Positions 58,089 through 64,000 of a stretch of 64,000 nt of DNA are shown in pieces. The stretch spans positions 434,001 through 498,000 of the forward strand of contig NW_003314350.1 in NCBI RefSeq assembly GCF_000143415.4, given 5' to 3'. A model generated the notes under the pieces. That model worked only from the letters and a program-made list of their open reading frames with translations, had not been told where the DNA came from and did no database searches. The stretch's first letter is position 1; every line of letters starts with the position of its first letter. The translations under genes were made by a program, and so were the position numbers. This stretch comes from Selaginella moellendorffii. Lineage: Eukaryota; Streptophyta; Lycopodiopsida; Selaginellales; Selaginellaceae.

Positions 58089-59133
58089 AAAGAAGAGAAC
58101 GCTTTTCTTCATCGAGTGGAGTAGCCAGCAAATCTTCGCAAGCTTGCAAGCAAGGAAGTAAAAAAAGCGAGAAGTAGAAGCGTACTACCACTGCTCGGCT
58201 CTGGAAAGAGAGCCCAAGCAAATCAAAGGAGAGAGCCTCTTGTTGGACGACTCTCTTAAAGCTTTGTGATCGATTCGATCTGCTTCTCTTTCATACTTCA
58301 CTTAAAATCGCTCCACTCGCGAAAAAAGAGTGTGATGAATAATATAAAATCTTCTTCGTCTTTCCTCCCCCACCTGTCTGTCCATGATGGAGAGAGCTCT
58401 GGCCCTTTTTAAACGAGGCGAATATTCGTCTTGCAGGACACGTGTCGGTTTTGAGCGCCCTAAATCCTCGCCACTACAGACGAGCCAAGTGTCATTTCTA
58501 ACAACCATTGGATAAGCTTGTATATTCCGACAAATGACAGCACATCGAGACCGTCGCCTCCAAATTGAATCCAACGGTGGCAGTGTAACTGATGTCATCT
58601 TCCAGGAGTTTCGCTAATTACGACGGTAAAAGACGAGCACGCGGGCGAGGGGGTCGCAGTGAAAAATGGTTTATTACCGCCTGGTGGATTCGCCCCCTCC
58701 CCTGTACAGTATACGGAAGCAGGTGGGTGTAAATGTAAAGTGGTAAGAAAGAAAATCTTTGTTACCCGGCGTTACTTGAGAGACTTACGGGACTTCTTCC
58801 CTTCCCCTTTTCTTACCTTTGGTCTTTTGATCTTCGATAGAGCGGCTATAGGCGGAGCTCTTGGCTATGGCGGTCGAGCTCCCGACGCGAGATCTTCCGC
58901 GATAATCCGCGATATTTCGTGCAATCTCTTGCTTCTCCCCCTCAATCTCGATCCAATGCTCTGTTCTTTGATCGATCGGGGGCCGAGTCCGTGAAATTTC
59001 GGGTCGATCGGGCGATAGCAGCTGGGATCGCGTCAGGGTCGAGGTGCATGTGAGGATTTTCTAGCGCTGCCAAAGGATATAGAGTTAGGAAAGAGGAGAT
59101 CGTCGCTTAGGGTTTTGGCGGCCTGATTGGAGA
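58089..59133. other. Intergenic: sucrose synthase 3' end and MED26 promoter
   Basis: No gene was recognised. The left part should be sucrose synthase 3' UTR. A pyrimidine-rich leader precedes MED26, with a telo-box, TAGGGTTT, at 59108-59115, 19 bp before the start codon. Confidence 0.55.
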
Positions 59134-60711
59134 ATGATGTCCCGGGAGATGGAACGATGGCGCCTCTTCTTTGAGAACTCCGGGGAAGATCTCTGGAGTG
59201 TCATCGACTGGGCGCTCACCATTGCGGCCGTGAATTACCCCAAGGAGTTGCGAATGAGGAGGGATGGCTTTGCCGAAAAGCTGTTTGCGCCGTCAAACTA
59301 CCCACTGGTGGCGACCAATTGTGGCGGTGGAGCTCCATTGCTACTGGCTGGAGGATCGGACAGGAAGGACAGCCTCGATCGTGATCACGATGACGATCAG
59401 GGCGAGGAAGAGGAGAATGCCGATGCCCGGAACCTCGCTCCAGCAGATGACGACGAAGAAGAGGCCGTGAGGCGTGAAGTTCTAAGTATTGGGCAGACGC
59501 TCGAGAGGGATCAAAACGAGGTTTGCTTTTTCCTTGGAATTTATGTCCACTTGTTCCACTTGTATGATGTGATTCTTCCATTCCAGCCAGCGGAGAAGCT
59601 TTTGAAGCCAATTGAGAGATTAGAACAGCTCCAGATCTCTGTCCAAGCCTTAAAGGTGGGTGCGAATTCATCGGTCTTTCTAGAAATCCTTAAATCGGGT
59701 TTTTTTTTTCTTTTTTTGTGGTTCATAGGTGACTGGAATTGGGATGATTGTCAATAAATTGCGTAAGCACCACAAGTCGAGCCGCGTCAAGGCCGGTTGC
59801 AAGAAACTTGTAAAGTAAGCCCGTGACCTCCACAGAGAGAAGAGCTTCATTGTTTCTTAGCTTCCTTCCTTTTTTAACACTTTGTGCTAGGCTGTGGAAG
59901 GACGTCGTTGATGAATGGGCCAAGACAGCGGACGCGGCCGATGCAGACGAACTAGCTCTTCCCAACGAGGCAGTCAATGAGGTGGAAGTGATTGAAGAAC
60001 GGTTACCACACAGAGTGGACCTGTTAAGCAGTTCCGTGTCGAGCGTTACTCAGCCACCCCCTTTACAAATGCTTGACAACGGAGGAGAGGATAGTATGTG
60101 TAAGTCTCCCAATCTCTCACGTTTTTTCTTTCTTTCTCGAGCTAACTTTGAAGCTGCGAGTGGCTGCAGTTGGATGTTCGCCCTCTGATGACCGGGAGGA
60201 CCACCACAAGTCTCATCGGATTAGTTATCCACCGTCGGAGCATAGTAAGATGCTAAATGGACCGTCATTCCAACCCAGTGGCAAATGGATGGATGATGAT
60301 AGAACAAGGACGGGAAGAGCCCCGGTTGCAGCCCCCAGTTCTGCAAGTGCAAGGAAACCACCGACAACAAAGCCGAGTGTAAGTCTCAAGAGGTTTCCTT
60401 CAATTATTTCGCAGTCGGGAAAAGCTCACTCTTCAATTTCTGCAGAGACCGTCTTTTCAAGAGAGCGGCTCCCTGACAGAGAAGCAAAAGCTAGAAACTA
60501 CGAAGAGATTAATTCATGACCAGTATCAACAAGCTGCAAATGGTAGGATTTATTTCGGACGAGAGGTAGTGGAAAGCTGACAGCGATTATGTCTGCAGTA
60601 AAGAGGCAAAGAACTGTGCAAGTGATGGACATGCAAGATGTTCCTCAAGATCGGCCTGGTAACCATCTCAAGGCAGGTTCTGGAAACACCAGAAGGCCAG
60701 TCCAGCGCTAA
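59134..60711 (+). CDS. MED26: Mediator subunit 26 (TFIIS N-terminal domain protein)
   Basis: The protein begins MMSREMERWRLFFENSGEDL, then WSVIDWALTIAAVNYPKELR and MRRDGFAEKLF, the plant MED26 N-terminal region. After an acidic stretch, a TFIIS N-terminal (LW) domain reads LEQLQISVQALKVTGIGMIV, NKLRKHHKSSRVKAGCKKLV and KLWKDVVDEWAK. The first exons, 59134-59520, 59587-59655 and 59729-59814, join in phase to an exon beginning at about 59891. The C-terminal half is Ser/Pro-rich and disordered and ends GNTRRPVQR. MED26 links Mediator to elongation factors at RNA polymerase II promoters. Confidence 0.88.
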
Positions 60712-61318
60712 GTAGCCCAGCAGAAGAGTGTGAAGGTTCAGTTCACTATAGGAAACGGCGGAGAAGAGCCTTGTACAGAAGAAAAGAAAAGCAAAAAAGA
60801 GGGAAGGATCGTCTCACTCGTTCGTCACTATACTGCACGACAAGGCCAAGCAAAGTGAAGGAGAGATTTATCCGGCGGTGCTAGGGGTGATAACAGGTCG
60901 AGGACAGACACGCCACAGGGGGAGGAAACGAGGGGCTATAAAATTTATGGAGGAAATATTATCTCACTTGGGAAAGAAGAGAACAGACAGGACACAGGGG
61001 CAATACATAATTTTGTAGGCTAGCTTACATACAGGGATCCAGGGAAAAGGTTTCTTTAAAGGTACAGGCAGGAAAGAGAGAGCTTTAGTTAAGCTATGGT
61101 GAAAAGAAGAAAGAGCGAACAAATAATTTACAGTGACTCTTTTGGCTGGTTCTGAACAAGTAAGTTGATCCAGCACCAAATTTTGAAAGACAAGAAGAGT
61201 AAGTTGAGGCAGCGAAACACAATCACCGTAAGTAGTCATGCTTGGTGTTTTCCTAATCTCGTCCAGGAAAAAAGCTGTCAAGTTTTCAAAGCCAGGTGGT
61301 GGCCTGCGAAGAATCCGC
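60712..61318. other. Convergent 3' region, nothing recognised
   Basis: This region should contain the 3' UTRs of MED26 (plus) and the basic protein gene (minus). Purine-rich runs are present. No open frame of interest was seen. Confidence 0.5.
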
Positions 61319-61804
61319 TCACGCCGCGGCCGACTGCTTGATAAACTCGATGCATTCCGCGACAGCATCTTGCGAGTAAGACGAGGAGGAGGAGGAGTCG
61401 AGGCGAGCAAACGACAAGGCGGCTCCATCTCTCTCGTGCTCCTGCCGGAGGTTTGTACCGCTGTTGCTGTTTCTTGCCGCGCTCTTCTTTCTGATCGTGC
61501 TGCTTCTTTTGGAGACAGATGTGGCCGAGTTTGGCGCCGCCACCATGAGCTTGACTTTGCTCCACGCTCCCTTGAGCTTGTCGACAATGCCGGTGTGGAT
61601 GACGCTGGCCTTGAACTTGGGGAGCGTCACCTTGCACTTGTCCTTCTTGATCCAGCTCGCCTTGGTGAAGCTGGACTTTCTTTCCTCGCGCTGGCTGAGG
61701 CTAAGGTGGTGGCCTGTTCTTCGCCGCGGCGCGAGGCAGATCTGCAGGAAATCCGGGCTGCGGAGATCGATGATCCGGGAGGATGGTCTGGTGCTGCTAG
61801 ACAT
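61319..61804 (-). CDS. Unrecognised basic, Ser-rich protein of about 161 residues
   Basis: The single-exon frame begins MSSSTRPSSRIIDLRSPDFL and contains a central basic block, KASWIKKDKCKVTLPKFKAS and VDKLKGAWSKVKLMV. It ends with a Ser run (DSSSSSSYSQ) and a conserved-looking DAVAECIEFIKQSAAA. There is no signal peptide or membrane segment. The frame stays open upstream to 62035, but that part is low-complexity and lysine-rich, so the start at 61804 is preferred. A helical DAVxECIEF(I/L)K end is seen in some small plant proteins of unknown role; no function can be named. Confidence 0.5.
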   Translation of the reverse strand: MSSSTRPSSRIIDLRSPDFLQICLAPRRRTGHHLSLSQREERKSSFTKASWIKKDKCKVTLPKFKASVIHTGIVDKLKGAWSKVKLMVAAPNSATSVSKRSSTIRKKSAARNSNSGTNLRQEHERDGAALSFARLDSSSSSSYSQDAVAECIEFIKQSAAA

Positions 61805-62261
61805 TCTAGTCAAGATCGAGATCAAGATCAAGAGTTTTCTTTCTTTTTTTTTATGGTTCTTTAATCTCTTCTCCTGGTTTGCTTTCTTTTTTGGTGATAG
61901 GAGAGACCCCACAAGAAGAAGAAGGAAAGAAGAAAAACGAAGCAAGCAAGCGTGCTGTACTTGCTTCCACTGGAAAAGACGTGCTTTTGCTTGCTTGCCT
62001 GCCTGCTTGCTCGTGCTCGCCAAGAACCAGCACACGCGCCCTTCTCCTCTTCAAACCGAATGACGGGCTGCCACGGCCGTCACCCTGAAGGGCAGGAAAG
62101 ATCCCCCGAATCTTTAAATCTGGATATTCTTTGGATATTTCATTTGTGACGGTTACAAAAGAAGAAAAAATGGATTTTGTTCTTACCAGCGGATAAAAGT
62201 CTGTCCAGCGGGTGAAAATTCTTTCTGGGACAAAAACGAATGCGCTGCTGCTTGCTTGGCT

Positions 62262-64000
62262 ACATTCGTCGCGACTTCATGGGAGGTTGATAATTCGGGT
62301 TTTGCATCGCGTCTCTCCTCCTTCCCTGGAGAAATAAAACCAGCAAGAAAGTTTATAACGTACTGTTCTACCGAGGTGATGCTATGTGCTCTGCTAAGAG
62401 CGAAAGAAAGAACGAAGTTTTTGTACCTGGTGTTGCTGGTGTTGATGGTGTTGATGCTGCTGCTGCTGCTGCTGCTGTTGTTGGTGATGAGCAACCTGCT
62501 GGAGCTGCTGGCCTCTCTGGACGAACATATTCGCGGCGAGGCCGGCCATGGCTGGCTGAGCGCCCACGTTGAAAGCTCCCATGCTCGCAGTTTGTAGCCT
62601 CTGCATTCCGACCAAGGGCATCTGCTGGTGGTGCATGGGACGAACCGCATTTGCAGTCGCACTAGCTGCGGCAGCTGATGCTGCTGACGCGGGGAGCGAG
62701 TTGGAGGTCGACATCTGAGAGCCACGAAATGTGGAAACCATCAGAAAGCTGCTGCCACCACCACACTGCAGAGGGGAAAAAAAGGCTTGTTTTCTTTTCC
62801 TGTCTCGTACCATCTGGGTGTTTTGGATGGAGCCACTGCCTTCGAAATCCGTGGAGCTATCCACGGGACGCGCAGGGTACTGCACAACTTTCTCGCCGGG
62901 TTGGCCATAGACAAGTGCACTACCTTCCAAAATTGCGCATGGTTAGATGACCCCTCACGAAAGATAAAGCAAACAAATGGTTCTGATGAGAAAACGACGC
63001 ACTTACTTTCGACCAGGGAGGGGATCGCTTCGGAAATATCTGTACAGAAAAAAAAAAAAGGAAAACACAAGCAGAGGTCAGGGTGCGTACATCCACTACA
63101 AACTACAGATCGTACTCGTGATCCAGCGCTTGTGCTGCAGTTATACGCTTTACTGGGTCATACCTGCACGTCTCGAGAAGGTTAGACAGCAAGTACGCTT
63201 GTATACAGAGAGTTTACTCGAGCATTCGTGATAGCAAGTCGAATGCTAGGCCCTTCGGTTGGAGATTGACGACGGTGTGCAAACCAGGATTATCGCTGTA
63301 GGGACAGACCAGAAAAGGTGGCATAACGCGCAGGTGAAAGTAACGACACTTACTACTTTCGACTCTGGATTAGCTGACGGTTAGCTAACCAATGCGGCAA
63401 ATTGGAAAGCATCGGCCATCTTTCTGTTGTCGGATGACCTGCACATCGGACTCTCTCCATTAGAAACTTAAGCTCAAACAACACCAACCATCACCTAAGA
63501 CTTTGAAAATTTTGTCAAGTTGGTCCAGCTGAAGTAAAGGAAAACACACAGTTGGTGAATCAAACAGGTGGCGGATAGTACCTGAAACGGATTTGGGCCT
63601 GTTTTATCCTCTGCACCCTGGAAGAGAGGCTTCAAGGTCAAAAGCTCCGCAAAAATACATCCTACTGCCCACATATCTAGTGAGATATATGATTAAGGAA
63701 CGCATACGGCGTGATATAACAAAACGATCTTAGAAAGGATACCGACAGCACAGGTGTAGTGTTTAGCTCCGAGAAGAAGCTCGGGTGCCCTGTACCATAT
63801 CGTAACAACGACCTACAAAGTGAAAGAAAACTTCATGAAACAAAATGCAAAGAGGAGAAGTTAATACTCACCCCATTGTCAGATAAAGGCTTCAATGGCG
63901 CCTGATAAATTCTTGCGAGTCCAAAATCACCAATTTTGACAAGTCCTTGCTCGTCACCGTCCCCCGACACTCCCATAACCTGACGATCCCAATGAATACT
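62262..64000 (-). CDS. CDKE1: Cyclin-dependent kinase E / CDK8, Mediator kinase module (3' part)
   Basis: The window holds the C-lobe and C-terminal tail; the N-lobe and catalytic HRD loop lie beyond 64000. Exons, in minus order, encode [72 protein letters not shown] and a [20 protein letters not shown]-type block, then the downstream CDK fold ([37 protein letters not shown]). The tail contains [14 protein letters not shown] and a Gln/His-rich run, and the last exon ends [25 protein letters not shown]8 phosphorylates transcription regulators as part of Mediator. The stop at 62262 depends on splicing of the last intron (about 62344-62425); reading through gives a different end. Confidence 0.9.
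62444..62500 (-). repeat. Glutamine (CAG-type) repeat in CDKE
   Basis: A run of CTG/TTG triplets on the plus strand encodes about nine consecutive Gln on the minus strand, followed by alternating Gln and His. Gln-rich tails are typical of plant CDKE. The triplet run may vary in length. Confidence 0.85.

Noticed and set aside
58659-58994. 111-residue plus-strand frame before MED26
   Set aside because: It overlaps the likely MED26 leader, has no recognised domain, and no conserved start context.
61319-62035. A 238-residue version of the basic protein starting at 62035
   Set aside because: The upstream extension is low-complexity lysine-rich sequence. The start at 61804 gives a more protein-like N-terminus.
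62183-62725. CDKE ending at 62183 by reading through the last intron region
   Set aside because: Splicing to the exon that ends [18 protein letters not shown] gives a tail more like plant CDKE proteins. The other frame is a shadow.

Overview
The window is nuclear DNA of a land plant, most probably a lycophyte close to Selaginella moellendorffii. This is inferred from the gene content: NUA, TONSOKU, SFR2, sucrose synthase, CDKE and a bifunctional diterpene synthase. It is also inferred from gene architecture: intergenic gaps often below 1 kb, many tiny introns of about 45-70 bp, telo-boxes at start sites, and decayed PPR genes. No bacterial operon, CRISPR array, tRNA or rRNA was seen.

Layout. 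Positions 1-6200 are gene-poor and AT-rich and hold a short copia-type LTR with its primer binding site, a fragment of an SFR2-like gene, and spacer. A broken PPR gene (6206-7143) is followed by a small Hedgehog/intein (Hint) domain gene on the minus strand (7459-8319). The nuclear-pore basket protein NUA/TPR fills 8586-17123 (minus). A small one-pass membrane protein gene (18620-19406, minus) is divergent from RPB1, the largest subunit of RNA polymerase II (19599-25630, plus). A class II/class I diterpene synthase follows (25971-29301, minus), then fragments, a broken P-loop ATPase gene (31091-32844, minus), a pectin acetylesterase (32902-34554, plus), TONSOKU (34724-39312, minus) and, from a shared 159-bp promoter, SNU13 (39472-40023, plus).

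Positions 40.1-45.6 kb are accessory: a very AT-rich bulb-type lectin gene copy, a LINE reverse-transcriptase remnant, duplicated segments, and an unrecognised repeat-motif gene remnant bracketed by an exact 25-bp direct repeat. Then come another small one-pass membrane protein (45748-46478, plus), ZPR1 (46592-48807, minus), SFR2 (49199-52018, plus), decayed sequence with half a PHD finger and a 70-bp tandem duplication, sucrose synthase (54682-58088, plus), MED26 (59134-60711, plus), an unrecognised basic protein (61319-61804, minus) and the 3' part of CDKE/CDK8 (62262-64000, minus, cut by the window edge).

Most intact genes are housekeeping genes in transcription (RPB1, MED26, CDKE), RNP assembly (SNU13), nuclear transport (NUA), replication/chromatin (TONSOKU) and lipid or sugar metabolism (SFR2, sucrose synthase). 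They do not form one pathway. The most unusual items are the plant Hint-domain gene, the SFR2 fragment 46 kb from its parent-like gene that keeps the same rare GC splice donor, four GC-AG introns, the AT-rich lectin, and the PDGSRKWNS/YFP repeat remnant. Exon models of RPB1, SFR2, sucrose synthase, SNU13 and the Hint gene were summed by hand and each stays in frame.
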